This document shows positions 15,001-25,000 of a stretch of 64,000 nucleotides of DNA, one piece after another. The stretch covers positions 12,448,764-12,512,763 of the forward strand of contig NC_092692.1 in assembly GCF_964275005.1 (NCBI RefSeq). The letters are read 5' to 3'. The DNA is from Diadema setosum (lineage: Eukaryota; Echinodermata; Echinoidea; Diadematoida; Diadematidae). Position numbers and translations under genes: made by a program. The notes under the pieces were generated by a model that saw nothing but the letters and a program-made list of their open reading frames with translations, was not told the origin of the DNA and did not search any database. Each line of letters starts with the position of its first letter. Within the stretch, counting starts at the first letter, position 1.

Positions 15001-17701
15001 GCAAAGTTATTTACACTCTCTCAGCCAGCTCGTAGTTAGCGTCTGAGATTTCTTTTAATAAGTGTATTCAGACTGATTTATTTGTTGTCTCTGAACCAAG
15101 CATCACATGCATAATTGAAAATGTCTATTGTTCTGATATCAGGGTTCAAAAATTGAAGAGATTTTAAGATCTTTATATTCATGAAACCTCTATCAATTCG
15201 TTTGTCTGATTTCTCTTTATTTGTGAAAGTCAATTTCAATATGGTGTCGCATGTGGTGTGGCATTGCACTCGAGCTTTTGTGGCTCAGTATGGATATAAG
15301 GCTGCATGGCATTATGGAGGTCCCTGGATCGGAGTCCCAAGGCTTCAGCAGTTGTTGTGACCACAAAGACTAGCTAAAAAATGCTTTATACTTCTTCTTT
15401 TTCGTCTTCATCTTCTTCTTCTTCTTCTTCTTTTTCAATAATCTTCAATGGGCTATGCAGCCTATTCCAAAGATGGACTTAACTTTGTGTGCTCTTTTTT
15501 TTTTTTTTTTTTTTTTAGGTGGAATGTGGTTCTACTCAGAGGCAGTGAGACGGCCTATCAGGAAATCTTGGAGTTTTTTGACTGAGTTAGAAAAAAAAAG
15601 ACACAATAGCACAATACTGTATAAGCTGTTATTTTTGCGAGGGTTTAATTTTCACAAATTTCTCAAATCACAGTTGGATCACAAATTTAACAGCACGCAA
15701 AAATGTGCAAATAATGTGAAAAAATGTGAAAATAGGGCATTTACATTAGCGTCGGCGTCAATTTGCGAAAACAACATCTCGTGAAAATGTCTATAACCTC
15801 CTCATTGACAAAAATACACTGTATCTGTATGCAAAAATAACAGCTTATACAGTTGTGTAGGGATTCAAGGGTGGCCTGATTCATTCGCTGCCCACTGGTG
15901 GAGGCAGGACTTCATTCGTAACCTCAAGTTTGGGCTGGTCGCAGTTTACTTTCCACTGCTACACCGGCCTACCTTATGTACATGTAGGTGCCTCTTCCAG
16001 ATCCAACCAAGGCAAAGGTCAGTATGGACAATTGGACATCTATGTAAAATTACATCTAATTTATTCTAAAGTCAATCACACACCCAAAGTTAAACACTCA
16101 TGTGGCTGTGGATATGTAGCTGGCCTGGTCTGGACAGTGGATGCCATAACACAAAAGACACACACATGTCGTCATTGACTCATGTGGTCGTTTGGTCTTT
16201 GGGGAGAGGATCGAGCGCGAGGATCTACATCAAATCATGTAAATTTAAATTTACTAGTCTTAGGTCTACCATTGCCTACTGCAGTCATCAACAAGCCATG
16301 TCCACTAAGCTGGTTAAATTTTACTGTTATTTGCTTACAAAATCAGCTCTGTGAGCAGGTGAGTGGTCATGACATTCCAGACAATTCATACTCGTACTAG
16401 AAATAGACCAATAGTATTTGAATGTATAAAATTTATTCATTGTTATCATTACTAGACATTATTAATTTTTAGACGTCTAGTGCAGTGGAAAGATGGACAA
16501 AGAAAATGGGATTGATTGTGCATCGCCAGTATTTGAAACCAAGACCTCGACCTCCGGATTGCTAGCCCGGTGCTCTACCAACTGAGCTATAGAAAACTCT
16601 GAAACAGTGTTCGTCCCAGAAACCCTTTATTCTCAATGCTCGAACGAATGGTCAGAAGTAACCGCAGCAGCAACCCCAATACATTACTATGTTTTATAAA
16701 ATGGGTTCAAGAATGTAGCCAATTGGAAGCGCTGAAATGAGTCACGTGTGCTTGTATTAATTTCTCACTAACATCCGGATCCAAGGCCGACGTCACAATG
16801 TTTGCACTAGCAGTGCAGTGCGCACTCAATCAATTGTTACAAGTGCGTTGCGCGCTACTATACGCGCTGTCAATCCTGTAAACAACTTCTAGTTCGGGCT
16901 GCCGGCCGGCCTTTCTTGAATTGTGTGCATAACATGTGTGGCGTACGTATACTCTTATACGTACATAACCGCAGCAGCGACCCCATACGGACAAATACGT
17001 ACCGTAAAGCTGTGTTACAGCGCCCCGCGACGGGGTTAATACGTACAGTACTTATATGTGCGGGATTTCCGAGTGCGACGTGTTTGGAACGAACATCTTC
17101 GGACATCTTGATTCACAAAGCCTTTGTGGATCAAGATGTCCGAAGATGTTCGTTCCAAACACGTCGCACTCTACGTGAAAAATGTTGTTAGTTTTCGACC
17201 CATTTTATAAAACAAATGATGCACAGGATTATTTCGTGGCGTTAGTGGAGACGCAGCTCACTCTCGGGTATTTACAATGTAGTGCAACATGCACTCGGCT
17301 TCGCCTCGTGCATGTTTCACAATTGTAAATACCCTCGAGTGCGCTACGCCTACACTATACGCACTCTATCCTGTGCATCATTTGTATAACAGCGCCCCGC
17401 GCCGCCGGGGTTAGGTCAGAAGATAGAGCAGCAGCGAGTGTGTAACACACGCAATTAACGTAACTTACATGAAAAGCAGTGAGTGGGACTTGGCTACACT
17501 TGCACACCTAGATCGATATAAGAAATAGGTTCTAACATTCAGATACTTTAACTAAACTTTCATACTAAGTATGATTTTACCAAATTAAGGATATTTATAG
17601 ACATGTAAATAATCAAGACTTTAGAAGATGTAGCACCTCACCTTATTAACGAAAGAAACTTTTTCGACCACTTCCGTCAAAAACCCAGTGGGCGCAGCCA
17701 T
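91..17701 (-). CDS. TEPSIN: Tepsin (AP-4 complex accessory subunit), complete, 13 coding exons
   Basis: Tepsin is an ENTH/VHS-like accessory protein of AP-4 coated vesicles at the trans-Golgi. Exons read on the minus strand: 17701-17642, 13962-13890, 12964-12873, 11893-11800, 10996-10929, 8295-8160, 7631-7449, 6603-6439, 5847-5730, 4320-4201, 3754-3679, 1969-1835, 981-91. All junctions are AG/GT and the phases match; the total is 2211 nt, or 736 aa (human about 525). The start is MAAPTGFLTEVVEK, like human MAAAPPL. The ENTH-like domain (about residues 1-135) contains WPMLLKATQDDETPTPGYL and GPPHPLHG. The second helical VHS-like domain (about 325-455) contains VADWSQEVSLVEMF and SSLNCQKILDLLT. 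The last exon is a disordered tail with the AP-4 ear-binding motifs LFSGMSL (about 500-506) and VFSFVQDA (about 723-730). Introns are loaded with repeats. The 3' UTR lies off the window. Identification rests on remembered human sequence; exon borders are inferred. Confidence 0.93.
2285..2449. mobile_element. CAGGGCTC-type MITE, copy 1
   Basis: This 165-bp element has imperfect 18-bp terminal inverted repeats (CAGGGCTCGACACTAAC against CAGGGCTCCACACTAAC). Its body contains repeated TTGGTGGCCC/GGGCCACCAA boxes that also fold back. It is flanked by an exact 7-bp duplication, actatat. It lies in a TEPSIN intron. A second copy in the opposite orientation is at 50003-50182. The TIR start resembles hAT elements, which normally duplicate 8 bp. 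Confidence 0.8.
2639..3186. repeat. Inverted-repeat element packed with GAGACGTCTC palindromes
   Basis: It is bounded by a 10-bp inverted repeat (GTATCTCACC and its complement at 3177-3186). Inside, the palindrome GAGACGTCTC occurs exactly six times (2653, 2699, 2740, 2895, 2979, 3114), with many one-mismatch variants. It lies in a TEPSIN intron. The family is not recognised, and no target duplication is clear. Confidence 0.6.
3460..3600. repeat. Dispersed short repeat, copy 1
   Basis: This shares the order of blocks GGATAGCA, ATAGC, CAGCCAATCAG-like, GATTCTTG and CAGCAAGAGTTGCTATCA with 54210-54320, so both belong to one dispersed family. It lies in a TEPSIN intron. Confidence 0.55.
4471..5029. 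mobile_element. TTAA foldback MITE (family A), copy 1
   Basis: This is about 560 bp with inverted arms of roughly 150-180 bp (AAGTTCACCTTCAT... and its complement, including ACTACTAAGG/AGTAGTCTTCTCATCCAGCG). TTAA is intact at the left; the right copy has decayed to ATAA. Homologous copies are at 14402-14963 and 56054-56602. It lies in a TEPSIN intron. The TTAA target suggests piggyBac or Kolobok mobilisation. Confidence 0.85.
7700..7905. repeat. GCGAAA/TTTTGCG-rich repeat remnant
   Basis: The region contains TTTTGCGAGG, ATTTGCGAATTC, ACGCAAAAATA and ATTCGCAAAAAA, resembling the 15617 element without clear ends. It lies in a TEPSIN intron. Similar boxes occur at about 18585-18790. Confidence 0.4.
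8421..9194. mobile_element. Inverted-repeat element with GTTAGTAACGTTAC motifs
   Basis: The terminal repeats are GGGCAATTCCGCGGTTAG at the left and the complement of GGGCAATTCCGCAGTTAG at the right, flanked by a possible 4-bp duplication, ttcc. The 14-mer GTTAGTAACGTTAC recurs at 8434, 8612, 8799 and 8814. No coding capacity is seen. It lies in a TEPSIN intron. Confidence 0.7.
9245..10507. mobile_element. HINE/pearl-like element with seven 158-bp tandem units
   Basis: The left end has a small hairpin (TTACGC-GGT-GCGTAA) followed by TGTCCCCGCCG. The right end is a hairpin whose outer arm is CGGCGGGGACAA, the inverted repeat of the left motif. Between them lie tandem units starting at 9285, 9443, 9601, 9759, 9916, 10074 and 10232 (period 157-158), then a CAGA/GGAC-rich tract. 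Each unit contains AGGTCAAAGGTCA. This layout matches my memory of pearl and Helentron-associated elements; the family name is inference. Confidence 0.8.
14402..14963. mobile_element. TTAA foldback MITE (family A), copy 2
   Basis: Full-length copy with TTAA at 14398-14401 and 14964-14967. Its ends are AGGACAAGTTCACCTTC and the complement. It sits in TEPSIN intron 1 and is the best-preserved copy for defining the termini. Confidence 0.88.
15617..15852. mobile_element. MITE with TIR CTGTATAAGCTGTTATTTTT
   Basis: A 236-bp element whose terminal inverted repeats match perfectly for at least 22 bp. The body has GCGAAAAT-type boxes. It lies in TEPSIN intron 1. Confidence 0.8.
16518..16592 (-). repeat. 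tRNA-derived SINE head or tRNA pseudogene
   Basis: On the minus strand, box A TAGCTCAGTTGGTAGAGC is intact. An anticodon stem CCGGG/TCCGG with loop CTAGCAA (anticodon AGC, Ala-like) follows. The T-arm (GGTTTCAAATAC) is diverged and the acceptor stem does not pair. This favours a SINE or decayed tRNA copy over a functional tRNA. It lies in TEPSIN intron 1. Confidence 0.6.
16691..17213. repeat. Foldback region bounded by GTTTTATAAAATGGGT
   Basis: An exact 16-bp inverted repeat lies at 16691-16706 and 17198-17213, enclosing GC-richer DNA with a 101-bp near-perfect palindrome (17071-17171). It is probably a mobile element; the class is unknown. It lies in TEPSIN intron 1, about 500 bp from the first exon. 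Confidence 0.6.
17071..17171. repeat. Near-perfect 101-bp palindrome
   Basis: Arms are 50 bp around a single central base (17121) with one mismatch; they begin GAGTGCGACGTGTTTGGAAC and end with its complement. Confidence 0.9.
17212..17385. repeat. Second foldback, nested inverted repeats
   Basis: The outer arms ACAAATGATGCACAGGAT and their complement are exact over 18 bp. The inner arms (CGGGTATTTACAATGTAGTG and an imperfect complement, GGTATTTACAATT-type) surround a GC-rich loop. It overlaps the right end of the previous element. Confidence 0.7.
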
Positions 17702-18059
17702 TTTGCTACAACAACGTCACTTGCCGTGTGTGATCTTTGATTGCGCTGCATAATCATGCATACAGCACTAGCTTGCCGTATTGTACGCGCACCAGCCCTG
17801 CACACACACCTAGCTCTCTCGGCTCAGCTCTCGTTTGATCGCACTTTCCTCCCGCGGGCTCGGCTGCTTGACGGTCTGATTGAATCGCATGCAATTGGCA
17901 TTGCAACCAACTTCTACAGCTGGCTAGCTAAAGTTAGCTGTACCCTTTGTACAAGTCCCTACTTTATATGGTTTAGTGGTACGGTGGGCCACTTTAACAT
18001 CGTGAGAGTCGTTGTACCAGCTGCCTGACTGCTGCCCACACCGATATCACATCACAGTG
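17702..18059. promoter_or_regulatory. Putative bidirectional TEPSIN/TMEM220 promoter and TMEM220 5' leader exon
   Basis: This interval lies between the TEPSIN start codon (17701, minus) and the TMEM220 gene (plus). It holds an ACGTCA half-CRE at about 17714 and a more GC-rich stretch near 17830-17890. A good plus-strand donor (GTATGT) falls after 18059. An acceptor after 18985 would join a non-coding leader exon to the exon carrying the TMEM220 ATG. The transcription starts are not visible; the shared promoter is inferred from the head-to-head layout. Confidence 0.45.
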
Positions 18060-19085
18060 GTATGTGTATCTACGTTGTATTAATTATTATTTTGTTTGAC
18101 ATGAATGTCAATACACGTTGTCGGTCATATTGACATACAGCACCAGTGCCACCACATAAACAAAGTGTTCACATGACATGTCATAGAGTAGCGGGTTCTT
18201 ACTTCTACCATCAATTAACATTCTACCCTATGCATATGCCTTGAGATTCAAAGACAGGATACCATTAATAATACCACTACCAGCTAGAAATTTATCAGTT
18301 CAGCATCAGAATTGTTGAAAAGTAGATCTAAGATCTAGTAACAACTTAGATTAGAAATCTAGTGTCTAATTAGCAGTTGTTAAGTCTGTACGGTAGTAGA
18401 ATTTAGAACCAATAAATTTGAAATGATGAATTCATGAATCATTGTTTTCACTTGTTTGTTAATGACAATGTTTTTACATAGATTTCTAATGTTATATTTG
18501 GATTAGACACACATGTACATGTATATTAACCTAATAAGTTTATATGAAAACTTGAAAGTACAACTACAAGAACTGTAAAAGAGGAAATGTTCGTGGTGTT
18601 GAAATTTTTGCGCTTTTCGCGCAACCACAAATGAGCATGAAAATAACAGCACGCGAATATTTTTGCTTGCCGTATGTTCCAGAAGTTTATATCTTGATTC
18701 CGCGGAATTAAAGACACAAAACTCTTGTGTCTTGTTACCCGGCTGAGTGCGAAAAATTAGTCGTGCAAAAAATATCCACTTTTTAATACAGCGTAGTCTT
18801 GCTTGTAGATATCAAGAAGTTGAAACTTCAAATCCCCACCGACTCATCGACCATTCCTTTTAAATACCTTGTGCTTTAGTAGAAAATATAGGTACTTATT
18901 GGTCTGTTTCACCTTATTTTAATTTCACAATGGCAGAAAATACAGCAGATTCATATCTTTTTATTGTTGCATTGATTATCTCCAGAATCGGGTGAAAAGT
19001 GTCAACAGATAGAAAGTACCTGTGACCTTTTGACAACAAGTGAAGTAGCCGCAGCAGTGGACTTGTACCTCAAGCAGATATTGCC

Positions 19086-22000
19086 ATGGGGTCTGATGCA
19101 GGACCTGGTCAGAAACTTCGCAACAGCAGTGCAGGAAAGCTGTGGATGCTGATAAATATAATCACGGGAGTGTTCTTTTCTCTAGCTGGACTGGTACAGG
19201 TAACTAATGGCATGCCCTGAATCCTGCCATTATATCATCATCAAGAATGTGTTCCTATTAATAAAACAAAACAAGAATTTAAGTCAAAACACATTAGAAG
19301 GGCTCTACTTGGGAACTTTGTCCAGTGCACAGGAGGCAAGAAAAATTCTTGTAAATTAAAGAAGAAAAGAAAAGAAATGAAAACATCCCCTACCCTGTGG
19401 TGGATCTAGGCGGGTACGTTGCAGCACTCGGGTGTTTGCATCCTCTTTATTTTTTATTAAAACAAAAGAAATGAAAAAAAGGGGGCGTGTGCGCCCCACC
19501 CTTTAATTTTGTAAAGTTTAAGACGACCCCTTTTACGAAATTCCTGGATCCACCCCTGCCCTGCTTACCCAAATACAAACTTGTATCGTTGAAAACAGTC
19601 AAAACAGTCTAAGAAATGTTTATAAATCCTTACATTCTGTAAGCTACAGAAATGTATCACACATACAGTGACATGTCTTGTTAAAGTTCTCTCAGTGGAA
19701 TGTGTGGAGTGTAGCCCACATTAAAACACTAGCACGAAAAAAGCTCTGAACACATGGAATCACAGAAGGGGCACAAAATGCTTTAGTTTCAGACACATTT
19801 TGTATAGGCATCAAATAGGCAGTACACTTTGTAGGCTTAGAAGGTCTATATGGTTTGAAATGAGGGTATGTTCACATTTCCTATTAAATGCTTGTAGAAG
19901 CCAGAAGAAATTGCCTAATTGATTTTTTTCATTTATGTAATACAGAAAAATTGATTATCTTTGCATACCCATATCAAGTAATATTATGTTTTGCCAATGT
20001 ATTTTGGTCATTCTTTTTATTCATACACGTCACATTGTATGCATTTTAGCCTGATGAAGATTTTGTTGTTTTTAGTGCTAATTGATGCTGATGTGAAGAA
20101 AAAGAACCATAATAAAGAATGCAACCACTAAATCTGTGAAATTGATATAATGGCTAAATGTCTCCTCTGAAGCATGTTTTTCTGAACCGCAAAATGCTTA
20201 TAAATGTTGCTTTTTCAGAAAATGTATCATGCAAACAGATAACTTATTGCAAAGTAAATGTTAGCATGAATCCTACATCCTACATGTATTATGATAATGT
20301 TCAACATCTCATAGAGAGAGTAGATAGTATTCTGAAGTGAGGTAATTACTATGTATTATGATAATGGCTCTTTCAGACACATGTTTACTTTACATCTATA
20401 AAGGAACTGAACAATGTCAATACAAAAGTGAGTAGAGTTGCTTGTTCTTGTCAGAACAGCTGTGTATATATGATGTTCGTCCCATAGAAATGTGTCGTTT
20501 TGTTTGATTTTGCAGATCAATGACATTGATCCCTACGTATGGATGGTAAGTATAGAACACATCTTAAAGGGTGTGTACAGTTCTGGTCGAGGTGAGGATT
20601 TAGCTTTTAACGTTTTGCAAGATATTAAGAAACCACTCTATGATATGTCAAAGAGCATGCAGTTCTTAGGGATATCAAAAGTTTATTCGATGAAAATCGG
20701 TTTTGAAATGGCTGAGATATCCAAAAACAAGGTGAAACAAAGACATCCTAATAAAGTTGTGGCATGTCGCCTTTTATTATTAGCACTTTTTTGGATATCT
20801 CAGCCATTTGAAAACCAATTTTCATCAAATAAACGTTGAATCCTTCTTAAAATTACATGCTCTTTCATATTTCATAAGATGCTTTCCATTATCTCACACG
20901 AATCCCCACCTCAACCAGTACTGTACAATCCCTTTAACAGTATTGAACCGATATAATCAATGTTGGCAGACACATTCGGACAGACATACGGTTATCAATT
21001 TGCAGTTGAAGTAAATATTTTCAGGCAAAAACGACAGCAAGTGCTTTTCTGTTTGGCCCACTAAAAGTAGCGATGGGACGAAATACAAAGTTGCATCTGT
21101 CTGTTCTCAGTCACAATGTCAGCAGATCTCCTTGCACAGATGACTGAACACAACCATGACTCCAATTATGATTAAACTTGATCCAAAGGTGCATGTGGGA
21201 AATCTTCATAATGTTGTACACAATCGTGTGTTGTAAAATCAGTGGTCACTTTAAGTCACTTGTTTGCATTTGTCTGCAGACACTTGCATAGTAAATGAAC
21301 TGTGGATGTTTCAAGCCTTTGTCAGAGATGCAATGGGGGGGGGGGGGGGAGGTCTTCATGTCATGGTGTTGTCATGGTCGCGTGCCAAGGTCAAAGGCCG
21401 TTGAATGTCACCTGTTTACCAGATGCAAGTTTTTTCAATAAAAAAAAAGAAAGATCTATTTAATTGCAATCAGTATGGTAGTTGTGACCAAACTTGTTGC
21501 AAAGATCACCTTTGCCATCCGCAGACAGCACTTCCTCAAATTTTTCCCACCCTCATATGGTACATGTATAATGAATATGAGTTTTTTTGTTTTTGTTTTT
21601 TTTTAAACTTGTTTAGTTTTGCTTCTCTCCTTCATGTATCCAGTTCATCACGAATGAATGTTAGTTGCATCTCTTGCCATGAATATCCATAACATCATGA
21701 AGTCCCATGTGGGCTAGACGCAATCTTGGCATTTGCCTTATTTTTGTGGCACTGCTTTAATGAGCTTGTATGCAGTGATATAAGATTCAAATTGAAAAGA
21801 GTCTTTCTCAACCTGATGGTAGGATGATACAATTGTAGGTAAAGTGCATTGACTTGCCACTTGTGCCAGTCCATGAGTGAATTGTTAGATTGTGCACACA
21901 TTTCATGTAATCCCAGCCTATGTATCTCTTCAGTCAACACATGAATATATGTACATGTATGACTGTAGTGTTGAGGTAGAGAGTCGTCTGTTGAATATTT

Positions 22001-25000
22001 CTTCAGTTTTATGTGGTACAAATGTTCATCTTCCAGAGTATCTGCAGTAATAAACTTTTTCTCGCTTGCGTAGTTATTTAGGAATATGTAAATACAGCTG
22101 TATTTGTAAGTAAACTTTTCAGACATCTGAAGTTGCATAATTATGTAACTAACAATTTTGCATTGTTCTTTCTTCAGCCCATCTACCTTATTCCTGCGTG
22201 TCTCTGCTTCACAATAGTTTGGAATCCTGAAGTTGTAGGTAAGTAGTCAATGTGTCAGTCTACTGAAAAAGTGTTCAATCCATGTTCAAGTAAACATAGA
22301 TAAAAGAAGCCAAGCCATGCAAATGGAGTCATGGAAGGGTTTTCATTCAACACTGATATCAGTTCCAGTCACCATGGTGAATCTTTCTGTTTATATGTTC
22401 AGGATACATAGAGATTTCTAATTTTTTTTTTTAAATGCCAGGATTTAGGGACTAAACTAAAGAAATTATTGATGCTAAATCTTTAAAGCTCTAGTATGAT
22501 GTTTGTAATAGGGAGGATCTTTCTAAATTTGTTATAAAAACAAGGAAATTCGTTGAAAATTCCAAGAAAACTAATGGTCAATTGAATGGCCTGACTGACA
22601 CGACCGTGACAAACTTTTTTTTTTCAATGTTTTACTGACAAGTTGCCTAGATAATTACATCTTTGACTGGAGCAACACTCTTTTTTTTTTTTTTGTAAAT
22701 TGTGCCTGAAGGTTTGGTGCTCTGGTTTCTTTTGATGGTCTCCCAGTATTGATGTTTGTGTGAATTGTCATTGTAGGTCCATAGTGATCGGATTATTTTT
22801 CTTCAAGAAATTGCTCCATTACAGACCAACAGACACACAGAAGAAAAAAAAAACCCAGACAGACAGACAGACAGGACTGTGACAGAAAGATACAGACATG
22901 GATACACACAGACACAGACACAGACACAGACACAGACAAATGAGAACAAAACAAACATTTAACAAAACAATTTCTATTTTTCTATTAGTTTTTGAGTGCT
23001 TGGAAGAAACACATGGTTTTGTTTCTGTACCTGTATCCATACTGTTTTCCATTTGAAAACAACAACAACAGCAAACAGACAGACAGACAGACAAACAAAC
23101 AAACAAAGAAAACACATATGCCAACATTTGCAAACCATGATGACTGTAAAGATGTTGTTACTGGATGCTTCCCTTTCTCCCTTCTCCCCACAGATAAAGG
23201 GCTGTGGAGAGTGATAGCAATAGCCCACCTGATAGTCTGTCTCATTGCAACCTTGGTGGTTGGTGGAACTGTCATCCATTATCTGGAGGACAGAGTCATA
23301 AATCCACTCAGATATGAGGAAGGGAGGTATGTATGAGCAAGTGCTAACATCACAAGAGGCTGTATGACCTGTTTATATAAGGAAATACCATGATCCTGAT
23401 ATTTTGTTGCTTTGTAATGCGAGAAAACAATTGGAGAAGGAGATCAGTGAACATTTTAGGGAAATTCAGACATAAAAAAGTTGTAAACTGTAAAAGTGTC
23501 GAGAGAGAGTAAGGCAAATTGGCAACTCGATGTGATCTAAGTGTTGAGCAACTCTCCATTTGGTTAATATGTAAGAATTCAACAAGTTTCATTTTCTACT
23601 GAGAAAAATCTTCTTCCGACCTGTTCTTGGTATGTGATGAGAGTAATATGTTTTGGTATCTCCTCCTCAGAGGATAAGATTTGTCTGTATCCAAATATTT
23701 CAAGTAGTGAAAATTAGTGAAATTTTGTATACAAAACAAATGGAGAGCTGCTCAACACCTAGACTGCACAGAGTTGCCAATTTGCTTCACTCTCTAAACC
23801 TTTAGAATTCATATTTTTTTATGTGTTTGATTTTTTTCCAAAAAAGTTTTCACTGATATACTTCTCTCATTTATCTGTTTTCATTCTTAGAAAGCAACAT
23901 GCTATCAGAGTGTTAAAGATTCTAGTTACTCCTCTCTCAACATGGATAGAAACATTTTTGGACCCAGTCATCAGTTGAAAGCCATAAAGGTGTTAGCTAC
24001 TTAGATTCTTGGCACAATATGTGATCATTCTTCTGGCTGTTATCTATCTGTTCAAGACCAAATTGAATAGTGTGTGCAGATGGTTCTGTACACCAAATGT
24101 CAGCATTTATCTGTTCATGAAGATTGTGAACGAATTTTAGACATCTCTAAACCTGACATCTGATCATGCATGTTGTTGAGTGAAAATTGACAAGTAATTT
24201 CAACCTCCTCCCTCCCTTGTGTGTGTGTGTGGGGGGGGGGGAGGGAGGGGACAAGTTGGTGGTGGAGGGAGGGAAGACAGTGAATGGGAAATAAGGAAGA
24301 TTTTTTTTTTTTTTGGAACAAGTTGAGTGTCTCCAGTTTTTGCCCGTAATGACAGTTTTTGCATATATTATAAGAGATCACAGTGTGTCTAGTGTAAACA
24401 TTTTATACTGAGTCACTCATTCCTACTTAGATGGCAGATTTGTGACGTATTTCTTGCCAGTAACCAAGATTTGTAAAGGAAAGATTGTAGACTCATCTGT
24501 TTTATCCACTGTAACCTGTCAGTCACATTTGATAGAATTTCCCAATACCCAGTATTATTTTATAACCTATGCTGTACAACAGTGTACATCATTTAATAGT
24601 GATTAATATGTATGTGCAAAGTATTGAATTGCTGTTATCATCATCATCATTCATGATGCAGGGAACTGTGTGGTGTTATGATCATTGATGTCTGGTTAAC
24701 AATATGCCTGTGCAAATGCTGTGGTGTCGTCAAAAAGTAAGTAACCTGTCCGAGTGTTTGTGTAACCCATCTTCCATTCCCTGAACTTGACAGTGGTTTG
24801 TATTACAGAATCTTCTCTGCTATAGAGGACGAGCTAGAAAATGATTTCTGTGTTACATGTATACATTTTATGTCACGGCAGGAGTCATTGTGAAGATAGT
24901 CTTTCCACCATATTTGAGAAATGAATGACATTTTGCTTTACAACTCTGTGGTGCTGGTCAAAGATGCAAATTTAGATTATATACAAACATTCAAATGGTC

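Noticed and set aside
16518-16592. Functional tRNA-Ala
   Set aside because: The acceptor stem does not pair and the T-arm is diverged.
17071-17171. microRNA precursor
   Set aside because: Arms are longer and more perfect than animal pre-miRNAs and there is no terminal loop; an element foldback is likelier.
22974-23336. Cysteine/valine-rich proteins around 23 kb
   Set aside because: Shadow frames of the CAGA repeat and of TMEM220 exon 4.
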